Under the pieces are notes generated by a model, which saw only the letters and a list, made by a program, of their open reading frames with translations, made no database searches and was not told the DNA's origin. Made by a program: the position numbers and the translations under genes. A stretch of 59,592 nucleotides of DNA from an uncultured Oscillospiraceae bacterium. Its GTDB lineage: Bacteria > Bacillota > Clostridia > Oscillospirales > Oscillospiraceae. The DNA lies in the NCBI GenBank assembly GCA_949494735.1, contig CATABD010000006.1:1-59592 (forward strand), written 5' to 3'. Below are positions 24,043 through 32,500 of this stretch, in pieces. Numbering within the stretch: the stretch's first letter is position 1; each line of letters opens with the position of its first letter.

Positions 24043-25062
24043 ATGTCATTGAATCTGGACTACTACTATGGCGCGGAGGCGGAACAGTACAGCTTCTACC
24101 GCGTCCCCAAGACCTTGCTCACCGATCCCCGCTTCAAGGGCGTTTCCATTGAGGCCAAGGTTCTGTACGGCCTCCTGCTGGACCGCATGGGCCTGTCCGT
24201 CAAGAACGGCTGGATGGACCAGGAGCGGCGGGTCTACATCTATTTCACCCAGGAGGACGCCATGAACCTGATGTCCTGCGGCAAGGACAAGGCCACCCGG
24301 CTGTTCCGGGAGCTGGACCAGGGCGGCATCGGCCTGATCGAGCGGAAAAAGCAGGGCCAGGGCCGTCCCGCCCGGATCTACGTCAAGAACTTCACCCCGC
24401 CCCCGGAGCCGGGACAGGCCCCGAATGACCCGCCGCCCCAGCCGGTGCCGCCCGCTTCGCCCCAGACTGCGGAAAAAACGCTGTCCAGACCGCTGGACAG
24501 TACCGTCCCCAAGACCGCGCATTTTGAGCAGTTTGCACCGCTGGAAATGAGCGGTCAAGACAGCGGATTTTCCGCCCCTAATAAGACTGAGAGAAACCAG
24601 ACTGATTTGAACCAGCCTGATTCATCCATCCCTCCCCCTGCCCCCTCGCGGCCCTCGCCATCCGCTGGTGCTCACCGCCCCATGAGGGTGGATGAGATGG
24701 ATGGATACCGGGAACAGGTCAGAGAAAATATCGACTATGACTTGCTGTGCCGGGAGCGGCCCTACGACGCGGAGGAGATCGACGGCTACGTGGAGCTGAT
24801 GGCGGAGACCTGCGCCAGCCATCGGGCGTACATCCGGGTCAACGGGGAGGAGATGCCCGCCGAACTGGTGAAGAAGCGGCTTCTGAAGCTGGACGGGGAG
24901 CACATCCGCTACGTCATGGACAGTCTGCGGCAGAACACCGCCCAGGTGGTCAACATTCGGGCGTACACCCTGGCGGCACTCTATAACGCCCCCACCACCA
25001 TCAGCCAGTATTACACCGCGCAGGTCAGCCACGACATGGCCCAGGGCTTTCGGGGCGTGTAG
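24043..25062 (+). CDS. repA: RepA_N replication initiator
   Basis: The ATG is eight bases after GGAGG, giving 339 aa; an in-frame TTG at 24028 lacks a ribosome binding site. The N-terminal ~110 residues match RepA_N (FYRVPKTLLTDPRFKGVSIE, VLYGLLLDRMGLSVKNGW, then YFTQEDAMNLMSCGKDKATR, a winged-helix DNA-binding pattern). A Pro/Ser-rich linker (about 120-220) and a C-terminal helical domain follow (about 225-330, YDLLCRERPYDAEEIDGYVELMAE). RepA_N proteins start theta replication of low-copy Firmicutes plasmids. In integrative elements they allow extrachromosomal copies after excision. It heads the backbone genes. Confidence 0.93.
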   Translation: MSLNLDYYYGAEAEQYSFYRVPKTLLTDPRFKGVSIEAKVLYGLLLDRMGLSVKNGWMDQERRVYIYFTQEDAMNLMSCGKDKATRLFRELDQGGIGLIERKKQGQGRPARIYVKNFTPPPEPGQAPNDPPPQPVPPASPQTAEKTLSRPLDSTVPKTAHFEQFAPLEMSGQDSGFSAPNKTERNQTDLNQPDSSIPPPAPSRPSPSAGAHRPMRVDEMDGYREQVRENIDYDLLCRERPYDAEEIDGYVELMAETCASHRAYIRVNGEEMPAELVKKRLLKLDGEHIRYVMDSLRQNTAQVVNIRAYTLAALYNAPTTISQYYTAQVSHDMAQGFRGV

Positions 25063-25107
25063 CTGCCCCTTAGTCATAATCATCACAGGAAACGGAGGAA
25101 ATTCAGC

Positions 25108-25449
25108 ATGGACCAGAAAATCAACGTCCTGATCGTGGAACCGGGGAAGGAACCCCGCCCCGCCGCCGTGGAGGACACCCTGGAGGCGTTTCAGCAGATC
25201 GTGGGCGGACCCATTGAGGCGGGGTGCTATCTGCCCCAGCGGGTGATGCTCGTCTGCAACGGCGAGGGAAAGCACATGGGTTTGCCCTCCAACCGTCCCA
25301 ACCCCAACAACGGCGATGACACCATCTGCGGCCCCTTCCTGCTGTGCAGCTTTGAGGGGGAGCACTTCGCCTCCCTCACCCCTGCCCAGCAGACGCAGTT
25401 TCAGGCGTACTTCGCCCTGCCCGGTTCGGAGGGAGGCAGCGGCCAGTGA
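25108..25449 (+). CDS. DUF3846 protein
   Basis: The 113-aa protein begins with the family start INVLIVEPGKEPRPAAVEDTLEAFQ, read in sections, followed by a Gly-Gly turn and LVCNGEGKHMGLPSNRP, NGDDTICGPFLLC. This is the DUF3846 domain, common in phages and conjugative elements next to replication or antirestriction genes. The ribosome binding site is CGGAGGA. It is 45 bp from repA, so probably in the same transcript. Function is unknown. The short, single-domain form is typical. Confidence 0.85.
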   Translation: MDQKINVLIVEPGKEPRPAAVEDTLEAFQQIVGGPIEAGCYLPQRVMLVCNGEGKHMGLPSNRPNPNNGDDTICGPFLLCSFEGEHFASLTPAQQTQFQAYFALPGSEGGSGQ

Positions 25450-25471
25450 CAGTTCGCCACCTGCTCCGCTG

Positions 25472-25491
25472 CTTGACGGTGCCGCCTTAGA
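25472..25491 (+). repeat. 20-bp repeat flanking the PP-loop gene, copy 1
   Basis: CTTGACGGTGCCGCCTTAGA recurs at 26382-26401 with a single mismatch. The two copies bracket the PP-loop gene. Confidence 0.8.
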
Positions 25492-25526
25492 GCCCAACAG
25501 CACAGATCATCTCATCACACCAGCCC

Positions 25527-25560
25527 CGGAAGGACTTCATTCCTTCCGAGGCTTATTTTT
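25527..25560 (+). terminator. Terminator-like hairpin before the PP-loop gene
   Basis: CGGAAGGA and TCCTTCCG form an 8-bp stem over a six-base loop, followed after GAGGCTTA by TTTTTT. It may end the repA-DUF3846 transcript. Confidence 0.6.
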
Positions 25561-25576
25561 TGCTTTCAGGAGGGAA

Positions 25577-26365
25577 TTGCCTATCAAAACAAACGAAAAC
25601 AGCAACAATTTCTGCTCCATCTCGGTATCTGGCGGCAAGGATTCGACAGCCTTACTTCTGCTGATGCTGGAGAAGGATATGCCCATCGACTGCGTCCTCT
25701 ACGCCGACACAGGCATGGAGTTCCCCGAGATGGAGGCCCACATTGCCAAGCTGGACGATCTTCTGTTCCGGGAGCGAGGCATCCACATCACCACCCTGCG
25801 CCATCCCAACGGTTTCGAGTGGCTGATGCTCGACGCCCCCATGCGGCAGAAGCGGGCCATAGACAGACGGATTGCCAAAGGCCAGCCCTTGACCGGCTAC
25901 GGCTGGCCTGCCATGCGGATACGCTGGTGTACCGGCCAGCTCAAGCTCCACCTGATGTCCAAGGAAGTCAACCGGCTCAAGAAGGAGAAGAACGCGCTCC
26001 ACCATATCGGGATTGCCGCCGACGAAGCCCATCGGTGCAAGGATGACCCGCACAACCGCTATCCCCTGGTGGAGTGGGGAATCACCGAGGCCCAGGCCCT
26101 GCAAATCTGCTATAACCGGGGGTTTGACTGGGGCGGGCTGTATGAGATCTATCACCGCGCCTCCTGCTGGTGCTGCCCCCTCCAGCGGATCGACGAGCTG
26201 CGCAAGCTGCGCCGCCATCACCCGGAGCTGTGGGCGCGCCTGCGGGCTATGGATGACCGGGCGCGGGCCATGTTCGGCCCCGGCCCTCTGGGGCAGTTTA
26301 AAAAGGACTGGAGCGTGGCGCGGCTGGAGGAACGCTTTGCCAGGGAGGAGGCGGAGAGTGCGTGA
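25577..26365 (+). CDS. PP-loop (PAPS-reductase-like) nucleotide-binding protein
   Basis: The likely start is TTG 25577 just after AGGAGGG, giving about 262 aa. S18GGKDS23 is the PP-loop of the adenosine phosphosulfate reductase/ATP pyrophosphatase superfamily, followed by ALLLLMLEKDMPIDCVLYADTGMEFPEM. A cysteine cluster (ASCWCCPLQR) near residue 195 and RWCTGQLK could bind a metal or carry redox cysteines. Phage and element members of this family are known beside DNA-modification genes (DndC/IscS-like logic), but no partner enzyme is seen here. True PAPS reductases use a C-terminal ECGLH, which is absent, so sulfate assimilation is unlikely. 20-bp repeats flank the gene. Confidence 0.85.
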   Translation: MPIKTNENSNNFCSISVSGGKDSTALLLLMLEKDMPIDCVLYADTGMEFPEMEAHIAKLDDLLFRERGIHITTLRHPNGFEWLMLDAPMRQKRAIDRRIAKGQPLTGYGWPAMRIRWCTGQLKLHLMSKEVNRLKKEKNALHHIGIAADEAHRCKDDPHNRYPLVEWGITEAQALQICYNRGFDWGGLYEIYHRASCWCCPLQRIDELRKLRRHHPELWARLRAMDDRARAMFGPGPLGQFKKDWSVARLEERFAREEAESA

Positions 26366-26381
26366 GGCTCATTCTACGCCA

Positions 26382-26401
26382 CTTGACTGTGCCGCCTTAG
26401 A
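26382..26401 (+). repeat. 20-bp repeat flanking the PP-loop gene, copy 2
   Basis: Differs by one base from 25472-25491. Could mark insertion or duplication of the gene between them. Confidence 0.8.
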
Positions 26402-26447
26402 ATCTGCGGTCCGCCCAAATTAAAATTTGTTTAGGAAGGAGTGACCC

Positions 26448-26894
26448 CTCGTAGAAATCTTCGCGGCACAGGAAGGTCAAAAAAGGCTTCTGGAAAAGCT
26501 GGATGAAAGCCTTTTGAACCACGCCAAGAATCTGAGCGCCGGGGACGGCCCACGTATCGTGGATGTGTACGGACTGCAAGAGCTGGCCGAAGTGCATTGC
26601 TACTTGAAAACGGTCCATCAGTTTTCCCCTGCGGAAGTGGAAGCCCTGCTGCAATTTGCCGATCCACTGGAGGCCGCTGATCTCTGCTGGCAGGAAAATT
26701 CCCACGAATACAGTTTTCCCATCTGCGAACTGCTTCGAGAAACGGACGCGCGGAAGCGGCTTCCCCTCGCGGAACCTGAACCACCCGGAAAACCCTCGGT
26801 AAAGGAACAACTTCGCGCTGCCATGCAGGAAACACATCAGCGTCCGCCCCAGGAGGGCAGATCCCAGCGTCAACCCGATACCCCAAATCTGTGA
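26448..26894 (+). CDS. Small helical element protein with KPS tail, start codon unclear
   Basis: The reading frame makes good protein sense from about 26448 (VEIFAAQEGQKRLLEKLDES) and is preceded at the right distance by AAGGAG. However, the codon in the start position is GTA and a stop lies just upstream. The first usable start is TTG 26514 (126 aa), which has no ribosome binding site. An original start codon has probably been lost by mutation, or a rare start is used. The body resembles the helical family of the 52435 gene (ELAEVHCYLKTVHQFSPAEVEALLQFADPLEAA). The C-terminus from 26790 is KPSVKEQLRAAM plus a basic tail. Function unknown. Confidence 0.65.
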   Translation, partial: LVEIFAAQEGQKRLLEKLDESLLNHAKNLSAGDGPRIVDVYGLQELAEVHCYLKTVHQFSPAEVEALLQFADPLEAADLCWQENSHEYSFPICELLRETDARKRLPLAEPEPPGKPSVKEQLRAAMQETHQRPPQEGRSQRQPDTPNL

Positions 26895-26911
26895 AAGGAG
26901 AACAATTTCTC

Positions 26912-27802
26912 ATGAAAAAACATATGGCTCTGCTGCTGTGCGCTTTGATGATCCTGGCGTCCTGCGCCACCCTCCCGGCGATGGCGGCGGAGCAGCACTA
27001 CCCCGTGTCGGTGGAGGAGTACACCTACGGCCCCCTGGATGAGCTGCGGATCAACAAAATCTATCAGCTCTCCCTCTCCGACGACCCCAGCGGCATCCCC
27101 ACCGGGGATTTTGACCGCAGCGGGCGGCATTACTACCTGCTGGACATGGTACGCAAGGATGAGGTGGGGGTTGACACCCAGCCTCACACCGAGACCGTCA
27201 CCATGGACAGCGACACCGGCGATCTGGCCGAGGTGCTGAAACGGCTGGACGCCCAGATGGAGGTTGCCACCGAGGACGGACACACCGGCACCCTGGTGCT
27301 GGATCACACTTCTGTGAAGGTGGAGGTCAAGGGCTATAAGACCAGCTCCCGGAGCCTGTCCGCCACCCGCACCTATCCCAGCCTATCCGACGCCGACCTG
27401 GATTTGATCCCCAAGACCATTTCGGACGGCGGCAGGACCCTCACCCTGGCCGACGTGCAATGGGCCAGCGACGGCACCTACTACACCGCCACCGCCAAAT
27501 ACACCGGCTCGTCCAGCAGCCGACACGCCACCGGCTACACGGTAACAGCCAGCTACACCGGGGAGGTTGCCAAGACTAACTGCGAGGTCGTTACCTATAC
27601 CGCCATTTTTGGCAGCACCAAGATGGAGGAACCGGAGCCGACCTCTGTGCCCGAGCCCGCGCCGGAAGCGGAAGCCCCGGCCAGCCAGGAACTGGGCACC
27701 AACTATCTTCCTGTGCTGGGAGTGGTCGGCGGCGTGATCGCCCTGTTGGTCGTGGCTTGCTGGGGATGGCAGAAAATGAAAGAAAGGAAGATGCACACTT
27801 GA
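26912..27802 (+). CDS. Secreted or membrane-tethered protein with C-terminal membrane anchor
   Basis: The ATG after AAAGGAG begins a signal peptide (KKHMALLLCALMILASCATLPAMA, cleavage after AMA). The mature part is ~240 residues, beta-rich, with Thr/Ser-rich stretches (ATAKYTGSSSSRHATGYTVTA). A Pro/Glu linker (EPEPTSVPEPAPEAEAPA) and one membrane segment (LPVLGVVGGVIALLVVACWGW) end in a basic tail. It directly precedes the sortase gene, with the stop and sortase start overlapping. Its place in front of sortase and adhesin suggests a role at the donor cell surface during mating. The family is not one I can name. Confidence 0.82.
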   Translation: MKKHMALLLCALMILASCATLPAMAAEQHYPVSVEEYTYGPLDELRINKIYQLSLSDDPSGIPTGDFDRSGRHYYLLDMVRKDEVGVDTQPHTETVTMDSDTGDLAEVLKRLDAQMEVATEDGHTGTLVLDHTSVKVEVKGYKTSSRSLSATRTYPSLSDADLDLIPKTISDGGRTLTLADVQWASDGTYYTATAKYTGSSSSRHATGYTVTASYTGEVAKTNCEVVTYTAIFGSTKMEEPEPTSVPEPAPEAEAPASQELGTNYLPVLGVVGGVIALLVVACWGWQKMKERKMHT

Positions 27803-28641
27803 AAAAGAGCTTGAAATCCCTGCTTCTGGCGGTGATGCTCACCACCCTGTGCGTGGCCCCTGCCCACGCTTTGGAATACACCATCGACGGCGCGGACGAT
27901 TACCTGTTCGGACGGCCCACCAGCGATGACACCACTTATGAATGGGAGAACCCCAATGTGGATCGCTCCAAGAACACCGCCCTGATCCCGCCCGGTTTCG
28001 GGACGCCCACCAGCTACCTGCCAAACTCCGGGGAGTACCTCACGCCCAACTTTGTCCCCGGTGCGCTTAACGGCGGGCTGGTGAACCAGGTGGGGAGCGT
28101 GGGCAATCCCAACGGCGGGACATCCACCAATACCATGGGGGGAGGCTACCCCGTCCCTGATACCAGCCTGGACAGTTCTGGCTTTCCTACGGTAGACAGC
28201 GGCAGCTCCACGGGCGGACAGGCCACCGCGTTCACCGAGGTCACGTCCGGCCTCTACTACGCCAACGGGAGCCTGGGTACGCTAAAAATCCCCTCCATCG
28301 GCCTGACGGTGGGGGTGTATGAGGGCACCGGGTCCGCTCCCCTGCTGAAAGGCGCGGGCCACTTCGAGGGCACCAGTATTTGGAATGGCAACGTCGCAAT
28401 CGCGGGGCACAACCGTGGCGTCCGCAACGACTTTGGCAAAATCCACATGCTGAAAACGGGTGATACGATCACCCTCACCACCGCGCTGGGCACCCGGACC
28501 TATGCCGTCACCAGCGTGTCCAAGGTGTCCGTCAACGATACCTCCGGCCTGTCCGCCTCCACGGACAACCAGATCACCCTCTATACCTGCGTGGAGAACC
28601 AGCCCGCCTTCCGCTGGTGTGTCCGGGCCCTGGAAAGCTGA
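27799..28641 (+). CDS. Sortase (class D-like transpeptidase)
   Basis: The TTG start follows AAAGGAAG and overlaps the previous stop, giving 280 aa. A signal peptide/anchor comes first, then a ~115-residue Gly/Ser/Pro-rich spacer. The sortase domain starts near 160 (LGTLKIPSIGLTVGVYEG) with His204 in AGHNRG, Cys264 in ITLYTC and a downstream Arg in RWCVRA, so the catalytic triad is complete. It would join LPxTG-type proteins to the wall or to each other. The obvious substrate is the LPKTG adhesin two genes later. The long spacer is unusual and may let the enzyme reach through the wall. Confidence 0.92.
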   Translation: MKKSLKSLLLAVMLTTLCVAPAHALEYTIDGADDYLFGRPTSDDTTYEWENPNVDRSKNTALIPPGFGTPTSYLPNSGEYLTPNFVPGALNGGLVNQVGSVGNPNGGTSTNTMGGGYPVPDTSLDSSGFPTVDSGSSTGGQATAFTEVTSGLYYANGSLGTLKIPSIGLTVGVYEGTGSAPLLKGAGHFEGTSIWNGNVAIAGHNRGVRNDFGKIHMLKTGDTITLTTALGTRTYAVTSVSKVSVNDTSGLSASTDNQITLYTCVENQPAFRWCVRALES

Positions 28642-28681
28642 CGCTGGACTGAAAAAAGAGAAAGAAATCTGTCAAAAGCTG

Positions 28682-28710
28682 TTGACAATACTGGAAATAT
28701 ATGGTAATAT
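28682..28710 (+). promoter_or_regulatory. Promoter of the 28754 gene
   Basis: TTGACA, 17 bp, TAATAT, with an AT-rich stretch after it. This is one of the few consensus promoters within the element backbone. Confidence 0.75.
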
Positions 28711-28753
28711 ATAATTGCGAAGGAACACGCAAATGATGAAGGGGGACATTACC

Positions 28754-29464
28754 ATGAAGCGTTTTCGGTTTTTGACAGGCTTTCTCTGCGGCGCGCTGAT
28801 GTTCGCCGGGTTCACGTCCATAGCGTCCGCCGCGTCCGGAATTATGGCGGCGATATCCAACCAGCCCGTCTATGTAGACGGACAGCGGGTATATCTGACG
28901 GCCTACCAGATCGGCGGCAACAATTACGTCAAGCTCCGGGACATCGGCGAGGCGGTGGGTTTCAACGTGTACTGGGACGGCGCTTCGGTGCAGGTGGAGA
29001 GCGATAAGCTCTATACGGGTGTGGGCCCGGAAAGTCAACCCTCCCAGCAGGTCCCCGCCGCCCCCACCGAACTGACGGAAGAAAATGTCCGCGCCACCAT
29101 TCGGGCTTTGAAAAATACTTACCCTTCTGGCACAGTTTATCCCGCGCCTTACGTTCCGAACAATCCCTTTGACCGGCCCTATAGCAATTGCGATAAATGC
29201 GCTGGCTGGGCAATGCTCTGCTCCGATGCCGCCTTTGGCGACCTGCCCTGGCGGAGAGTGGACCGCCCCAGTTGGGATGAAATTCGGGCGGGAGATCTGG
29301 TTCAGTATGACGGCCATGTGGTCGTCGTCTTGAACAAAACAGACGAATATATCAGCGTCACTGAGAGCGGCAGCAACAATAAAGCCCGCTGGGGCGGGCA
29401 GTATTTCAAGTGGTGGCTGGAGGAACAGTCCGGCTACGCACTCCGCACCCGATATCCACAGTAA
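28754..29464 (+). CDS. Secreted cysteine-peptidase/amidase-like protein with copper-amine-oxidase-N-like domain
   Basis: The ATG after AAGGGGG gives 236 aa with a signal peptide (cleavage near SAA). Residues about 28-85 resemble the copper amine oxidase N-terminal-like fold common in clostridial exported proteins (VYVDGQRVYLTAYQIGGNNYVKLRDIGEAVGF). The C-terminal half looks like a CHAP/NlpC-type domain: Cys in NCDKCAGWAML and His in QYDGHVVVVL, followed by an Asn/Glu-containing strand. It may trim peptidoglycan to let the conjugation channel or adhesin through. A catalytic role is likely but unproven. It has its own promoter. Confidence 0.78.
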   Translation: MKRFRFLTGFLCGALMFAGFTSIASAASGIMAAISNQPVYVDGQRVYLTAYQIGGNNYVKLRDIGEAVGFNVYWDGASVQVESDKLYTGVGPESQPSQQVPAAPTELTEENVRATIRALKNTYPSGTVYPAPYVPNNPFDRPYSNCDKCAGWAMLCSDAAFGDLPWRRVDRPSWDEIRAGDLVQYDGHVVVVLNKTDEYISVTESGSNNKARWGGQYFKWWLEEQSGYALRTRYPQ

Positions 29465-29484
29465 ACAATCAAATCAACCAACCC

Positions 29485-29519
29485 GGCAGGGCCAGACTAT
29501 AAAATAGTTTGGCCCTGCC
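29485..29519 (+). terminator. Hairpin before the adhesin gene
   Basis: A 15-bp stem (GGCAGGGCCAGACTA / TAGTTTGGCCCTGCC, one G-U) with a five-base loop. The segment GGTTTGGCCCTGCC occurs again at 29533. No U-run, so it could end the upstream transcript or control adhesin expression. Confidence 0.6.
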
Positions 29520-29567
29520 AAGCTGTTTCAAGGTTTGGCCCTGCCCTGCTTTAAAAGGAGGAAAACC

Positions 29568-32500
29568 TTGAAACATAAGTTTATCAACCGCGTTATCTCC
29601 CTGCTGGTGGCGTTGGTCTGCGTCATGGGGGTCCTGCCCTTGTCCGCTTTTGCTACCACTGGCCTGTCCTCGGCCCCCGCCAGTATCACGCAAAAGTCCT
29701 CGGACTATATGAAGATCGGCGGACGGTCTGTCCGTTACAAAGCGGCCAGCAGCGTCATTAACAACGTGGGCCTGCCCTATGTGTTCGACGAGCAGGTGGA
29801 CGTGCCCGGTTTCGGCTCCACCCGCGCCCTGTGCGCCTATCAGAAGGGCACCCTGGGACCGGGGGCCAACGGGCAGAAGTGGGACTTCAAGGAGGAAGTG
29901 AGAAACGCCTCCCTGCGGGTACTGCTTACCTACGTCTACGCCCATACCTACGGCAGCTTCACCGACGCGGGCAACGCCCGAGGGCTGGAGCATTGGAATG
30001 AGTATTGGTCCAACATCTGGTTCATGGTGGCCCAGGCCATGTCGTGGTACTATGAGCACGGCATCATCAAGGATGTGAATTCGGACCGGGAGGGCTTCAA
30101 GGAGCAGTGTGCTGAGGAGTTTGTCGCGGCCATGCGTCTGTACCACGATACCTATGGCCAGTCCTCTTTCATCAAGGACTGGAGTAAAATCGGGACGCAC
30201 AGCATCATTGACAGCGCGGACGGCGGGGCCACCGGCAACTCCGCCTATGATTACATCTCCACCGGCGTCGAGCTGGTGTTGAATCACCCCGAGTATTACC
30301 ACAACTACCACCTGTGGATCTATGAATGGGACAAATCCCAGCCCTGGAAGCTGGCGGGCCAGTCCGGGGTGCCCATGCAGCGGCTCTTGATTGCCGTACC
30401 CGACGAGCAGCAGGAGGATACCAGCGTTCAGCTCACCGTGAAGAAGCTGGAGGCGGGCACCAACAAGCCCATCCCTAATGTGACCTTCAAAGTGGAGGGT
30501 ATGGACGGGGACAGTGCATTTTCTGTGACCCGTAAGACAGGCGTAGACGGTACTTTCACCTTAACTGCCGAAGCAGATGATCTCATCGCTGGTCAGTACA
30601 AAATCACCGAGGACGCCGTGCCCGAGGGCTATGTGGCCCAGACCGCTTCTCAGATCGTTACCGTGATGCCCAACGGCTCCGCCAACAGTGTATTCACCTT
30701 CTACAACGAGCCGACTACGACAACCACTACCCCCGGCACCGGCTCCATCAGAAAAGTTGACGCGGACAACCCCACCGTGGGCATCCCCGGCGCGGTGATC
30801 CGCATCACCAGCGTGAAGCTGGACGATGGCGGGAGCTATTTTGGGGAGTTTGTCACCAAGGATGGCGGCTACATTTTGAAAGAGGATCTGGACTTTGCCA
30901 ACCTCCCCACCGGGGCGTACCTCGCGGAGGAGATCACCCCGCCCCAGGGCTTCATCCTCAGCTCCGATGTGTCCAAAGTGAAGCAGCCCTTTGTGTGGGA
31001 TGGGGAGCATGACGTGTCCCTGGTGTTCGAAAATTCCAGCAAGGTAAAAATCCAACTGAAGAAAGTGGACGAGAGCGGCAGCCCCCTGGCTGGCGCTATT
31101 TTTCTTGTCCTCCGGGATGGGCAGATCATCTCCACCGAGGAGACCCAGCCCGATGGCACCATCACGGTGTCCAATGTGGTGGAGGGCCACTATGAGTTCG
31201 TGGAGGTGTCGGCCCCCGCTGGCTTCGACTGCGACCGCTCCCCGGTGGGCGTCCATGTGAACGCCGAGGATTTGCAAGGAGAGCAGACCATCGTGGTCAC
31301 CAAGGTCAACCACCACAAGCGGACTTTGACGATTTCCAAGCGGGACGCGGAGAGCGGGGAGCCCATCCCCAACACCTCCTTCCACATCCGGGGTGTGAAC
31401 CTGGGTTATGAAAATGATGTGGTTACCGGGGCGGACGGCAAAGTGGTGCTGGAATCCATGCCCAGCGGGTGTTTTGAGATCGAGGAAACCGCCGTCCCCT
31501 CCCCCTGGCTCCTGGACGCCAACAACCGCAAGACCGTCTGGATCGACGCCAAGCAGGACAAGGACGTGACGGCGGATTTTGTCAACAGCACCCGGCCCGG
31601 TATCCGGCTGTTGAAACTGGACGGGCAGACTGGCAAGCCTGTCGCCGGGGCCACCTTCCTGATCGAGGAGGTCAACGGGGGCTTCTCCGACCGCCGCCAG
31701 ACCGACAAGGACGGCCTGATCGTGCTGGAGGGCAAGGACGGCGTCCGGCCCGGCGCATATAAAATCTCCGAGGTGGAGGCGGCCCCCAATTATGTGCTGG
31801 ACGATACCGTCCACATCGTGCAGTTGGAGGAGAACCGCACCACCACCATTGAGCTGACCAACCTGATGAAGCCTACCCTCAAAATTTTGAAGGTGGATTC
31901 CATTACGAAGAACCCCGTGGCCCACGCCAAATTCCAGATCTGGCGGGCCTCCGGCGAGACCAAAACCGGGGACTATCATGATCTGGGCACGTTCTATTCG
32001 GATGAAAACGGCGAGATCGTGCTGGAGCACACCGACCCCGGCTGGTTCAAAATTTCCGAATTGGAAGCCCCCTCCGGCTACTCCATCAAGCAGGCGGATT
32101 ACGAGTTTTATCTGGCGGCTGGCGAGACCAAGACCGTCCAGGTGGAGAACGTCCCCCTATCTGCATTGGTGGTGTATAAATATGACCGGATCACCGGGGA
32201 GCCGGTTGAGGGGGCCATTTTCCAGGTGAAGTACCTGTCCGGCACCAGCGGCACGGGCGGCACCGTCATCGGCACCTATCGGACGCTGAAAAACGGCTCC
32301 TTCACCGTGACTGGGTTGGCCGCTGGCGCTTATGTGGTGGAGGAACTGGCCAGCGATTCCTCCCACATCGTGGACGCCGCGCCCCAGACGGCCTACATTT
32401 CCGGCAAGCAGCAGGACGTGGTGCAGCTCTACTTCGGCAACAGCCCCAAGTCCTCCCTCCTGATCTCCAAGGTGGACGCCCGGGACGGCACCCCGCTGAG

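Noticed and set aside
25577-26365. True PAPS reductase (cysH)
   Set aside because: The SGGKDS loop is present but the C-terminal ECGLH motif and any sulfur-assimilation neighbours are absent.
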